This document shows positions 8,404-18,114 of a DNA stretch of 64,000 nucleotides, piece by piece (positions within the stretch are counted from its first letter, which is position 1; each line of letters starts with the position of its first letter). This DNA comes from Elusimicrobiota bacterium (GTDB lineage Bacteria > Elusimicrobiota > Elusimicrobia > UBA1565 > UBA9628). Position numbers and translations under genes: made by a program. The notes beneath the pieces are model-generated. The model was given only the letters and a program-made list of their open reading frames with translations, had not been told where the DNA came from and did not search any database. The stretch covers positions 1-64,000 of the forward strand of contig JAUYSH010000142.1 in assembly GCA_030696455.1 (NCBI GenBank), given 5' to 3'.

Positions 8404-8916
8404 ATGATCAAATTCAACGGCGGACGCAAATCCTGGGCGGCGGCAACGACGGCCACCGCGGCGCTGTGCCTGCTTTTGGCCGGTTGCGGGTTTTCGTTGC
8501 TCCGGTCTCCCGATTTCGATCGCATGCCGGCGGAGCGATTCGGCTCGCTCGATCCGAGCGCCACGGGGCCGCGCCTGCTGAGAAACACGATGGCCGGCGG
8601 CCGTGCGAGCGTCGCGGGGGAGGCTGATGGCCGCGACTGCGCGGTGTACGCCGAGCCGGTGCCAGATTTCGTCCTCACGGTGCCCGAGGGCGCCGGGACG
8701 CTCCGCTTCACCGTGCTCGGCTCCGTAGCGGCGAAGGTTCTGGTCGTCGGCCCCGATGGAGCGCTTCGGTGCAGCGCTCCGCCCAAGAAGCTCGGCGCGC
8801 CGGAGGTGGTCGTTGCGAACGCGGCGGCCGGACGATACCTCGTGTGGACGGGCATGCCCGGGCACTTGGTGCTCAAGCCCGTCCAGCTCTTTGTCGAGAG
8901 GCTCGCGCAGAAATGA
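8404..8916 (+). CDS. Lipoprotein, unknown function
   Basis: The 170-residue product has a signal peptide ending in LLLAGC, a good lipobox. The mature part looks beta-rich (FVLTVPEGAGTLRFTVLG, RYLVWTGMPG), like a small jelly-roll domain. GGGAGG lies 7 bases before the ATG. Its stop overlaps the start of the Sel1-repeat gene (ATGA), so the two are translationally coupled and may act together in the envelope. Confidence 0.65.
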   Translation: MIKFNGGRKSWAAATTATAALCLLLAGCGFSLLRSPDFDRMPAERFGSLDPSATGPRLLRNTMAGGRASVAGEADGRDCAVYAEPVPDFVLTVPEGAGTLRFTVLGSVAAKVLVVGPDGALRCSAPPKKLGAPEVVVANAAAGRYLVWTGMPGHLVLKPVQLFVERLAQK

Positions 8917-10373
8917 GACGGGGCCTGGCGGCTCTCGTGATCGCGGTCGGGCTCGCGGACGGGGCAGGGGCGGGCGCGCTCGAGCGCGCGCGGCGAGCCG
9001 AACTCGACGCCTCCCTCGCGGCGCTCGAGGCCGGCGAGCAGGATCGCGCGATTCCGGTCCTCGCGAGGCTGGCGGGGAAAGGCGACGCCGAGGCCCTTTA
9101 CCACCTCGGAATGGCGAACCTTGAGGGGGACGGAGTGCCGGAGGATCGCGAGGCGGCTTTGGGCCATCTCAGCGCCGCGGCGAAGGCCGGTTTCGCGCCC
9201 GCTCAGTTCGAACTGGCCAAGGCGCTGCTCGACGCGGATGAGACGGAGGCGCGCAAGGCCGAGGGGTACAAGCTGGCCGCCGCGCTGGCTGAGGCGGGTC
9301 ATCGTCCTGCCTACTGCCTGACGGCCGGCGCTCATGTGACCGGTCAGGGCGCGCCTCAGGACGTCGAGAGAGGTCACGCTCTCGCTCAGCGGGCGATCGA
9401 TCTCCCGGCGTGCCGCAATGTCGTCGCCGCCGCTCTTTTCACCGGCGGCGGGAAAATCCGGCGGAATCAGACGCTGGCTTACGAGGAGTGGCTCGCCACC
9501 GCTAAGCTCGGCGACGAGGATGGTTCCGCTTCCGTCGGTCTCATGCTGATGGAGGGTTTAGGCGTCAAGGCGGACAAGTCCGAGGGGGCGCGGTGGCTGC
9601 GGCTCGCGGCCGGACAGGGGAACGCGTACGCTGCCAACTATCTCGCGCATCACGCGGCGACGGTGGCCGCGGGCGCGAGCGTGGACGCCGAGGTCCGGCG
9701 AGTGCGCAGGGAGCGCCGCCGCAAGCGCCGGGAGTTCTGGGCGGGCGCGATCGAGGCCGTGGCCGTCGCCATGCCCGTCGTCATCGAGGCGGCTCAGCAT
9801 TATGCCGACGAGCAGGAGAGGGCGCTCGAGAAGCTGAAAGCCCAGAATGCGCTTCGCTTGGAGTCGCATCAAGCCGCCCAAGCGCGGCCGGCTCCCGCGT
9901 CTGCGCCGGTGGCGTCGCGAAAGGCCGTTGCTCGCGCTCCTGCGTCCGCGCCGATGACGCCGCGAACCGCCGTCCCGCACTCCGAGGCTCCGAGAGCCGA
10001 GCCCCCGCCGTCAAAGCCTGCGGAGCAGATGCTGTCCTGGCCAGAAGCCGTCGTCGTGTGTCCTCGCCCGCAGAGCAAGGACATTCTGTTCGGAGCCAGC
10101 AACTGCCAGGGTCCGGCTGGTTCGATGTTCGTCGACCGCGTGAGCGGTGACATCAATATGAAGGAGATCGACCGCGCCTGCCGGTCCTCGGCACGGGAGA
10201 TCGGCTGGATCGACGACAAGCGCGTTTTCGGATGCGGCTACGGAATCAATCCTTCCAAAGCCTCATCGGCGGAACACTATGACCAGGCGGAGCGTCACGG
10301 CGTAGTGGTGCCCGGACGCCGGTCCTACCGCTGCCCCGCGCGGCAATCAAAGCCCTGCCGCACGCCGGCGTAG
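8913..10373 (+). CDS. Sel1-repeat periplasmic protein
   Basis: Starting at the ATG that overlaps the lipoprotein stop gives 486 residues with a short signal peptide (MRRGLAALVIAVGLADGAGA). Sel1-like repeats follow from about 25 to 260, with matches such as EALYHLGMANLEGDGVPEDR and GSASVGLMLMEGLGVKADKS. These alpha-solenoids mediate protein contacts. Then come a basic helical segment and an Ala/Pro linker (about 310-380). The Cys-containing C-terminal domain has the cysteines of CPRPQ, SNCQG, DRACR, FGCG, YRCP and KPCR, probably disulfide-bonded. The role is unknown. Confidence 0.75.
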   Translation: MRRGLAALVIAVGLADGAGAGALERARRAELDASLAALEAGEQDRAIPVLARLAGKGDAEALYHLGMANLEGDGVPEDREAALGHLSAAAKAGFAPAQFELAKALLDADETEARKAEGYKLAAALAEAGHRPAYCLTAGAHVTGQGAPQDVERGHALAQRAIDLPACRNVVAAALFTGGGKIRRNQTLAYEEWLATAKLGDEDGSASVGLMLMEGLGVKADKSEGARWLRLAAGQGNAYAANYLAHHAATVAAGASVDAEVRRVRRERRRKRREFWAGAIEAVAVAMPVVIEAAQHYADEQERALEKLKAQNALRLESHQAAQARPAPASAPVASRKAVARAPASAPMTPRTAVPHSEAPRAEPPPSKPAEQMLSWPEAVVVCPRPQSKDILFGASNCQGPAGSMFVDRVSGDINMKEIDRACRSSAREIGWIDDKRVFGCGYGINPSKASSAEHYDQAERHGVVVPGRRSYRCPARQSKPCRTPA

Positions 10374-10437
10374 CCTCCGAAAGGGATTTCGTCCGGGGCG
10401 GCCCCGCACTTGGCCAGAGTGTCGCACCTTTCAGCCC

Positions 10438-11520
10438 ATGGTCGAGATCGTCCGGTCTGTCGCGTTGGCGCTGGCGCTCGCGGGCACGGCCCGGGCCGCC
10501 GAGGCCCCGGGTTCCCTCGAGGTTTTCTCCCGCCCGGGCTGCCCGCACTGCGAGAAGGCGGAGGCCTGGCTCTTGGAGCTGCAGGCGCGGCGCCCGCTGC
10601 GCGTCCTGCGTCATGACATCTCGCGCGATCCGGCGGCGGCGGCGCGCCTGGAACGCCTGTCGCGAGAGGCCGGCCGTCCCGGGGGGCTGGTGCCCTCGTT
10701 CCTCGCCGGAGGGCGTCTCGTCGTCGGCTTTCGCGACGCGCAGACGACCGGGCGGGAGCTCGAGGGGCTGCTCGCCGGCTCGGCGGCGCCGCCCGGGGAC
10801 GAGGTGGACCTGCCGTGGCTCGGACGCGTCAGCGCGTCGCGCTCGGGACTGCTCGCTTTCACCGTCGCCGTCGGCCTGGCCGACGGCTTTAATCCCTGCG
10901 CGATGTGGGTGTTGCTCTTCTTGTTATCCTTGCTGACTCATGTTCATAGCCGGCCCCGCATGATCGCGATCGCAGGAACGTTCCTGATCGCGAGCGGCGC
11001 GGTCTATTATCTGTTCATGACCGCGTGGCTCGGGGTTTTTCTCGCTCTCGGAAGGTCCCGGGCCCTGCAGACGACGTTGGGCGTTCTGGCGCTGGCCGCC
11101 GCCGCGGTGCATATCAAGGACGCCCTGGCACCCGGCCGCGGCCCGAGCCTGAACATACCCGAGTCCGCCAAGCCCGGAATCTACGCCCGCGTCCGGGAGA
11201 TCGTGACGGCCCAGAATCTCCCCGCGGCGCTGGCCGCCGCCGCCGTGCTGGCGGTCGGAGTCAATGTCGTCGAGGTGCTTTGCTCGGCCGGTCTTCCCGC
11301 CGTGTACACTCAGGTTCTCGCCTCCCATGCGCTCGGCTTCTGGGAGCGTCAGGGCTATCTGCTCGTCTATGTCGGCGCCTACATGCTCGACGACGGGGTC
11401 ATGACCGCGGCGGCCGTGGCGACGCTCTCGATGACCCGCCTTCAGGAGCGCGGCGGGCGCGTCCTGCAGCTGCTCAGCGGCGGCGTCCTCGCGGCGCTGG
11501 GGCTGGCGCTGCTGTTCTAG
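10438..11520 (+). CDS. Glutaredoxin-like domain fused to CcdA/DsbD-like membrane domain
   Basis: The 360-residue protein has a signal peptide, a glutaredoxin/thioredoxin-fold domain from about 26 to 110 with redox motif C35-P-H-C38, and then a polytopic membrane domain. The latter has two conserved cysteine contexts, DGFNPCAMW and VEVLCSAGLP, placed as in the CcdA/DsbD electron-transfer family. It probably moves reducing equivalents across the inner membrane to its own periplasmic thiol domain, for disulfide reduction or cytochrome c maturation. That would suit a genome rich in c-type cytochromes. The start ATG lacks a strong ribosome site. Confidence 0.8.
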   Translation: MVEIVRSVALALALAGTARAAEAPGSLEVFSRPGCPHCEKAEAWLLELQARRPLRVLRHDISRDPAAAARLERLSREAGRPGGLVPSFLAGGRLVVGFRDAQTTGRELEGLLAGSAAPPGDEVDLPWLGRVSASRSGLLAFTVAVGLADGFNPCAMWVLLFLLSLLTHVHSRPRMIAIAGTFLIASGAVYYLFMTAWLGVFLALGRSRALQTTLGVLALAAAAVHIKDALAPGRGPSLNIPESAKPGIYARVREIVTAQNLPAALAAAAVLAVGVNVVEVLCSAGLPAVYTQVLASHALGFWERQGYLLVYVGAYMLDDGVMTAAAVATLSMTRLQERGGRVLQLLSGGVLAALGLALLF

Positions 11521-11960
11521 CCGAAGCGGCGGCGCGCCGCGGCCCAAAGCCAAAGCGCGGCGAACGCCGCCCCGAATAAGCCCAGCTTCCACCGGGAATA
11601 GCCCAGGTCGTCGTCGAGGAACGCCGCCCCGCGCAGGACGTGCGCGGGCCGGCGCGAGCCGGCCTTCAGCGCCGCCCAGCGGGCGCCTGCGACCACCTGG
11701 CGCGCCTCGAGCCGCCTCCCGCCCCATGAATAGGAGAACTCGACGACGTTTCGCTTCACGCGCCCCAACCCGCGGACGCGCTCCGTCCTCTTGGCCAGCA
11801 CGACCGCCTCGACCGGCGTCCCGAAGGCGAGGGCGGCCTGGCGCCGGAGAACGGGCCATGCGTCGCCGGCGGCGATGAACAGGAGCAGCCAGACGCCGAG
11901 CGCGGGCCAGAGCAGCTTGTACGCGTGCCGATCGATGACGATGGGGCCGAGGTCGGACAT
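11517..11960 (-). CDS. Small membrane protein (DUF3592-like), unknown
   Basis: I take the ATG at 11960, which has GGAGG five bases upstream, giving 147 residues. Hydrophobic helices lie near residues 17-37 and at about 120-142, flanking a soluble beta-like domain ([31 protein letters not shown]). This two-TM plus beta-domain layout recalls DUF3592 proteins. It is convergent with, and overlaps by four bases, the glutaredoxin-fusion gene. Function unknown. Confidence 0.6.
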   Translation of the reverse strand: MSDLGPIVIDRHAYKLLWPALGVWLLLFIAAGDAWPVLRRQAALAFGTPVEAVVLAKRTERVRGLGRVKRNVVEFSYSWGGRRLEARQVVAGARWAALKAGSRRPAHVLRGAAFLDDDLGYSRWKLGLFGAAFAALWLWAAARRRFG

Positions 11961-11982
11961 GGTCCTCCATTGTCCCATTTCA

Positions 11983-12983
11983 CTAGGCCTTCGGCTGGAG
12001 CGCCCCGGCGTAATGGCAGGCGACGCGGTGCGCCTCGCCTGCGTCCGCCCAGGGGATCAGCGACGGGATCTCGGTCTTGCAGCGGGGTTGGGCGTAGGGG
12101 CAGCGCGTGTGGAAGCGGCAGCCGGGGGGCGGGTTGCGCGGGCTCGGGATCTCGCCCTCGAGGACGGGCTTGTCCTCGACAGACCGGGACGGGTCGGGCT
12201 CGGGGATGGAGGCCAGCAGGGCCTGGGTGTAGGGGTGCAGCGGCCGGTGGTGGAGCGTGTCGGCGTCGGCGAACTCGACGATCTTGCCCAGGTACATCAC
12301 CGCGATGCGGTCGGAGACGTGCTTGACCACCGCGAGGTCGTGGGCGATGAAGATGTAGGCCAGCCCCATCTCCTTCTGCAAAGTCAGGAGCAGGTTCAGG
12401 ATCTGACTTTGGATGGAAACATCCAACGCGGACACCGGCTCGTCGCAGATGACGAGCTTGGGCTTGAGCGCGATGGCGCGCGCGATGCCGATGCGCTGGC
12501 GCTGGCCGCCGGAGAACTCGTGCGGGTAGCGGTCGAGCGCGCTCTCGGGCAGGCCGACCTTGTGCAGGAGCTCGCGCGCCCAGGTCCGGCGCTGCTCCGG
12601 GCTGCCGATGCGGTGGATGAGGAAGGGCTCCTCGAGGATGAAGCCGACGGGGTGGGTCTGGTTGAGCGACTCGTAGGGGTCCTGGAAGATGATGCCGAGG
12701 TCGCGGCGGAGGACCCGCAGGTCGTTGCCGTGGACATGGGCGAGGTCTCGGCCGTGGAACAGCACCTGTCCGTGGGTCGGATCGTAGAGGCGCAGGATGG
12801 CCTTGCCCAAGGTGGACTTGCCGCAGCCCGATTCGCCGACGATGCCCACGGTCTCGCCGGGGCGCACGTCGAAGCTGACGCCGTCGACGGCGTGGACCGT
12901 GGCGATGCGCCGGAACAGCAGGCCCCCGTGGACGGGGAAGTGCATCTTGAGGTCCTTCACCTCGAGGATGGGCTTGGGCGCGC

Positions 12984-12987
<4 letters not shown>
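11983..12987 (-). CDS. Peptide ABC transporter ATPase (OppF/DppF type)
   Basis: The 334-residue ATPase has Walker [10 protein letters not shown], the signature motif [15 protein letters not shown], and Walker [13 protein letters not shown]. It ends with the Cys-containing C-terminal region ([20 protein letters not shown]) found in oligopeptide importer ATPases. I chose the GTG at 12987: it overlaps the stop of the preceding ATPase gene and has GGGAGG upstream. It is the last gene of a five-gene importer operon and would pair with the neighbouring ATPase as a heterodimer energising peptide uptake. Confidence 0.93.
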
Positions 12988-13961
<974 letters not shown>

Positions 13962-13962
13962 A

Positions 13963-15780
13963 TCAGTTCTCCCGGTAGGTCTTGTCCACCACGGTGACCG
14001 CGGGGAAGGTTTTGCCGGACTTCATCGCGGCGAGGGTCTCCTTCTTGGCGTCCTCGTCGATCCAGTAAAGCCCGTCCCAGGCGCTGGATTCCTTGAGGAA
14101 ATAGGCGATGGGGTCGTCGGAGGTCCTCGTTCCGGGAGGGGTGGGCCACTTCACCCAGCGCCAATACCCGATGCGCCAGTAGGGCGTCTTATAGGTCGGG
14201 ATGAACGCGGCGATATCCCAGATGCGCTTCTGGATCCGCCTCGCGAGCTCGTTCTTCTTGTCCTCGTCGAACTCGGCGCGCCAGGCGTCGATGTCCTTGT
14301 TGAGCTCGGGGTCGTCGGTGTTGGAGAAGTTGTTCGTCTGGGGTTTGTGGGCGTTGACGCCGTGGTACTGGCCCCAGTACTCCGGCTGCTGCTGCGCGCC
14401 CCAGCCCGAGTAGGCGATCTCATGGTTCTTCTCGAGCATCGTCTTGAAGGACGCGGCGGAGTCGAGGAGCTGCAAAGTCAGCTCGATGCCGGCCTTCTTG
14501 GCCTCCTCCTTGAGCACCACGACGCGCTCGTTGTGGGAGGCGTTGCCGTAGGTGACGCGCGCGCTCAGGCGCCGGCCGTCCTTGACGCGGATGCCGTCGG
14601 GGCCGCGCTTGCCCCAGCCCGCCTTGGTCAGGTGCTCGTCGGCCTTCTTGAGGTCGAAGGGGCGGGCCTTGATGTCCCGGTTCGTGCCCTTGCCGTAGCC
14701 CTCGCTGCTGGAGTTGAGGCGCTCATAGTCGCCGCGCAGGACGGTGCTGAGGACCTTCTCGACGTTCATCGCGTGCTGGAAGCCCAGGCGGACGTCGCGG
14801 TCCTTGAAGAGGGGCACGTCCATGTTCATCCACATCCCGAACTCGGGCTTGGGCCGGCCCTCGTAGAACCACAGCTTGTGGACGTAGCCCTTGTCGAAGA
14901 TGTCGCCCTTGGCCTTGTCGTGCCAGTATTGGGGGATGGTCAGCGTGAAGCCGTCGAGCTGCCCCTTCTTGAAATGCTCGAAGGCGATGTTCTGGTCGCG
15001 GATGACGGTCGCCACGATGCGGTCGACGTTGTAGCGGTTCTTGAAGTACTTCAGGTCGGCGGCCCACCAGTCCTTCTTGCGCTCGAAGACGATCTCCTTG
15101 CCCTTGTCGAGGCGGCTGATCTGGTAGGGGCCGGTGTTGGGCTCGATCTTCCAGTTCACGTCGCGCACCCAGTTCTCGTCGAGCTTGTGGAAGCGGCTCG
15201 AGCGCGGATGGAAGCCCTCGGCCAAGACGTAGTGGAGGTCGAAGTGATTGTGCCGGTCGCGGCTGCGGATGGCGAAGGTCTTGTCGTCGAAGACGAGGAT
15301 CTTGTCGAACTTCTTCTCGTAGTGCTCGTTGTACCACGGCGCCACGATGGCCTTGGAGCGCATCATCTCCAGGCCGAAGGCGTAGTCCATGGAGACGACG
15401 GGTTGGCCGTCCGACCAGACGGCCTTGGGGTGGATCTTGAAGTAGATGGTCTTCTGGTCGGCGCCGTAGGCCCAGTGCGTCGCCAGGCCGGGGATGACGC
15501 GGCGGGTGTTCGGGTGGAAGTAGGTCAGCTCGGTGTGGTTGGCGTTGAGGTAGGTCCGGAAGCTGCCGTTGGAGTCCGGCCCGATCGTGCGCAAGGTCAG
15601 CGGGAACGAGACCTCGAAGGTGTTGAGCGTGCCGCCCTTCTTCGCTTTGGGATCGGCGAAGACGGCGTCCGTGTCGTTGGTCTGCCATTTGATGTCGGCG
15701 GGCAGGGTAGCCTTCTCCCAGTGCGGGCTCTGGGCGGCGGCGGGCGAGGCGAGCAGCAGGGCGAGCATCAGCGTTCTCAT
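13963..15780 (-). CDS. Peptide ABC transporter substrate-binding protein (SBP family 5, YejA-like)
   Basis: The 605-residue protein has a signal peptide ([17 protein letters not shown]) and the layout of SBP_bac_5 oligopeptide-binding proteins, including [20 protein letters not shown] near the start and [24 protein letters not shown] further on. GAGG precedes the ATG. The neighbouring permeases look like YejB and YejE, so the ligand may be short peptides or peptide-like natural products of the microcin C type. No lipobox is present, consistent with a soluble periplasmic receptor. Confidence 0.92.
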   Translation of the reverse strand: MRTLMLALLLASPAAAQSPHWEKATLPADIKWQTNDTDAVFADPKAKKGGTLNTFEVSFPLTLRTIGPDSNGSFRTYLNANHTELTYFHPNTRRVIPGLATHWAYGADQKTIYFKIHPKAVWSDGQPVVSMDYAFGLEMMRSKAIVAPWYNEHYEKKFDKILVFDDKTFAIRSRDRHNHFDLHYVLAEGFHPRSSRFHKLDENWVRDVNWKIEPNTGPYQISRLDKGKEIVFERKKDWWAADLKYFKNRYNVDRIVATVIRDQNIAFEHFKKGQLDGFTLTIPQYWHDKAKGDIFDKGYVHKLWFYEGRPKPEFGMWMNMDVPLFKDRDVRLGFQHAMNVEKVLSTVLRGDYERLNSSSEGYGKGTNRDIKARPFDLKKADEHLTKAGWGKRGPDGIRVKDGRRLSARVTYGNASHNERVVVLKEEAKKAGIELTLQLLDSAASFKTMLEKNHEIAYSGWGAQQQPEYWGQYHGVNAHKPQTNNFSNTDDPELNKDIDAWRAEFDEDKKNELARRIQKRIWDIAAFIPTYKTPYWRIGYWRWVKWPTPPGTRTSDDPIAYFLKESSAWDGLYWIDEDAKKETLAAMKSGKTFPAVTVVDKTYREN

Positions 15781-15787
15781 TGGTTCC

Positions 15788-16840
15788 TCATTCGTAGACG
15801 GTGTGACGGCGCGGATCGAAAGCTTCGCGGACGGCCTCGCCCACGAAGGTGACCATGGTGAGCAGGGCGATCATGGAGGCGACGACGGAGGCCGCCATCC
15901 AGATGGAGTCGAGGCGGTTCGTGCCCTGGCGCAGGAGTTCGCCCCAGGAGGGCGTCGGCGGCGGCAGGCCGAAGCCGAGGTAGTCGAGCGAGGTCAGCGC
16001 CACGATGCCGCCGGAGACCGAGAAGGGGATGAAGGTCACGATCACCGAGATCGTGTTGGGCAGGATGTGCCGGAAGATGATGTAGGAGTCGTGCGCCCCC
16101 GCGGCGCGCGCGGCCTGGACATACTCGCGGATCTTCTGCTTGTAGGTGGCCGTGCGCATGTACCAGGTCATGCCCATCCAGCCGAAGAACATCATGATGA
16201 AGATGAGGCTGAAGAAATTGGGGACCATGATGGAGGCGACGATGATGATGACATAGAGGAACGGCACGTTCGACCAGATCTCGATGAGGCGCTGGAAGAA
16301 CATGTCGAAGGCCCCGCCGTAGTAGCCCATCGCGCAGCCGATGGAGATGCCGACGACGTAGTTGCACAGGAGCAGCAGCAGCGAGAATATGATCGCGGTG
16401 CGAAAGCCGTAGATCAGCCGCGCGAGCACGTCGCGCCCGGAGGTGTCCGTGCCGAGGAAGTGCCGGGAGGAGAAGTCCGGGGCGGTGGGCGGATAAACGC
16501 CTTCCGGGAGGTCGTTCTCGTAGGCGTTATAGGGCACCGGCGGCAGGAGGACGAAGTCGCCGCGGCCGGCCTCCTCGAAGGTCTTCTTGAGACGGCGGTA
16601 GTTGGTCTCGTACTGGTAGTCCTGGCCGAACTCCGTGCCGGGACGGATGGCGCCGTAGGCGGGGAAGCTCCAGCGCCCCTCGTGGCGCACGACGAGCGCC
16701 CGGTTGCTGACGAACAGCTCGGCGAAGAAGGACATGACGATGGCCGCGGTCAGGATCACCGCCGACCACCAGCCGCGCCGGATGCGGGCGAAGCGCGCGA
16801 ACTTCTTCTTCGTGAGGGGGTCGAGGCGGGGGAGGATCAT
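15788..16840 (-). CDS. yejE: Peptide ABC transporter permease (YejE type)
   Basis: I start at the ATG at 16840, which overlaps the stop of the upstream permease gene, giving 350 residues. After TM1 there is a periplasmic insertion (about residues 40-105: [49 protein letters not shown]) that is characteristic of YejE and absent from most DppC permeases. The C-terminal half has the transporter motif with EAA loop ([20 protein letters not shown]). It forms the translocation channel together with the YejB-type permease. Confidence 0.9.
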   Translation of the reverse strand: MILPRLDPLTKKKFARFARIRRGWWSAVILTAAIVMSFFAELFVSNRALVVRHEGRWSFPAYGAIRPGTEFGQDYQYETNYRRLKKTFEEAGRGDFVLLPPVPYNAYENDLPEGVYPPTAPDFSSRHFLGTDTSGRDVLARLIYGFRTAIIFSLLLLLCNYVVGISIGCAMGYYGGAFDMFFQRLIEIWSNVPFLYVIIIVASIMVPNFFSLIFIMMFFGWMGMTWYMRTATYKQKIREYVQAARAAGAHDSYIIFRHILPNTISVIVTFIPFSVSGGIVALTSLDYLGFGLPPPTPSWGELLRQGTNRLDSIWMAASVVASMIALLTMVTFVGEAVREAFDPRRHTVYE

Positions 16841-17859
16841 TGGAACTTGACCCGGGGATCGACGAGGGCGACGCACACGTCGGAGAGGATGTTGCCGAGC
16901 AGGAAGAGAAGGGAGGAGATGACGAGGATGCCCATGACGACGGGGTAATCGCGCTCGACGACCGACTCGTAGCCGAGCAGCCCGAAGCCGTTGATGTTGA
17001 AGATCGTTTCGACGAGAAAGGACCCGGCGAGCACGCGCGAGATCTCATTGCCGAAGTGCGTGGCGATGGGGATCAGGCTGTTGCGCAGGGCGTGGCGCAG
17101 GACCGCGCGTTTGAAGTCGAGGCCCTTGGCGATGGCGGTGCGGACGTAGTCGGCCGCGAGGTTGTCCATCAGAGAGTTCTTCGTCAGGAAGGTCATCACC
17201 GCGAAGGAGCCGGCCATGTACGCTATCAGCGGCAGGGTCGTGTGCCAGATCAGGTCCTTGGCCTTGCCCCAGAGGCTCAGCTCGGAGAACTCCCGGGAGG
17301 TGAAGCCGCTGAGCGGGAAGAGCTCCCAATAAGAGGAGAAGACGATGAGCAGGAGGATGCCGACGACGTAGTTCGGGATCGCGTAGCCGATGAACACGAA
17401 GATCGAGGTGGCGTTGTCGAGCGGGGTGCGGTGCTTCACCGCCTTGAGTATGCCCAGGGGCACGCAGATGGTGTAGGTCAGAAACAGCGTGGTCAGGCCG
17501 AAGAAGATGGAGACGGGGAAGCGGTCCTTGATGAGGCCCCACACCGGCTCGTTGTAGCGCGAGGAGACGCCGAGGTCGAGGTGGAAGACCTTCCAGATCC
17601 AATGGACGTAGCCCACGAGCAGCGGCTTGTCGAGCCCGTAGTACTCCTTGAGCTCCTGGATCTGGCTCTCCGAGAGGGCCGCCGCGCCGACGCGGTCGCC
17701 GCCGCCGGAGCGGCCGTCGGACTGCATCTGCTGGGCCTGCGCGATCATGCGCTCGACCGGGCCGCCCGGCACGAAGCGGGTGATCGCGAAGACCATGAGC
17801 GTCACCCCAAGGAAGGTCGGCAGGACGAGGAGGAGGCGACGAGCGAAATAAGCGGCCAT
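16837..17859 (-). CDS. yejB: Peptide ABC transporter permease (YejB type)
   Basis: The 340-residue integral membrane protein begins with the DppB-like N-terminus (FARRLLLVLPTFLGVTLMVF, FVPGGPVERM) and contains the EAA-type loop YVRTAIAKGLDFKRAVLRHA. It has a longer first periplasmic loop than DppB, as in YejB, with YGLDKPLLVGYVHWIWKVFH. It is the first gene of the importer operon. No ribosome site is visible before the ATG and the upstream 255 bases hold no gene, only a palindromic repeat. Confidence 0.9.
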   Translation of the reverse strand: MAAYFARRLLLVLPTFLGVTLMVFAITRFVPGGPVERMIAQAQQMQSDGRSGGGDRVGAAALSESQIQELKEYYGLDKPLLVGYVHWIWKVFHLDLGVSSRYNEPVWGLIKDRFPVSIFFGLTTLFLTYTICVPLGILKAVKHRTPLDNATSIFVFIGYAIPNYVVGILLLIVFSSYWELFPLSGFTSREFSELSLWGKAKDLIWHTTLPLIAYMAGSFAVMTFLTKNSLMDNLAADYVRTAIAKGLDFKRAVLRHALRNSLIPIATHFGNEISRVLAGSFLVETIFNINGFGLLGYESVVERDYPVVMGILVISSLLFLLGNILSDVCVALVDPRVKFQ

Positions 17860-17978
17860 GCTATGCGTCTACATTAGCGATTATGCGCGTGTCCCGCAAC
17901 TCGCGTGTGCTCAAATGTTCACGGGGCTTTGAAGCACCTTACGCCATGCCGTTCGAATGCCGGATCCCAGGGAGGGCG

Positions 17979-18018
17979 GGTTATCCCCTTTACCTCCAGC
18001 GCTGGCGGTTATAGGGAT
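17979..18018. repeat. Imperfect palindromic intergenic repeat, copy A
   Basis: An imperfect inverted repeat centred on AGCGCT, with arms beginning ATCCC and ending GGGAT. Its reverse complement shares CCGCCAGCGCTG and, one base offset, GGTAA(A/T)GGGGATAACC with the intergenic element at 25232-25269. It lies in the 255-base gap between the peptide importer and the HEAT-repeat gene. Confidence 0.5.
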
Positions 18019-18114
18019 GCCGGAATGCGATGCGCTCTTGACGGAAATAATTCCTTCTGTTATAAGGGGAAGACCATCCAGCGCCCGCGCAAGGAAGGTC
18101 GGCCAGGAGGGGAG

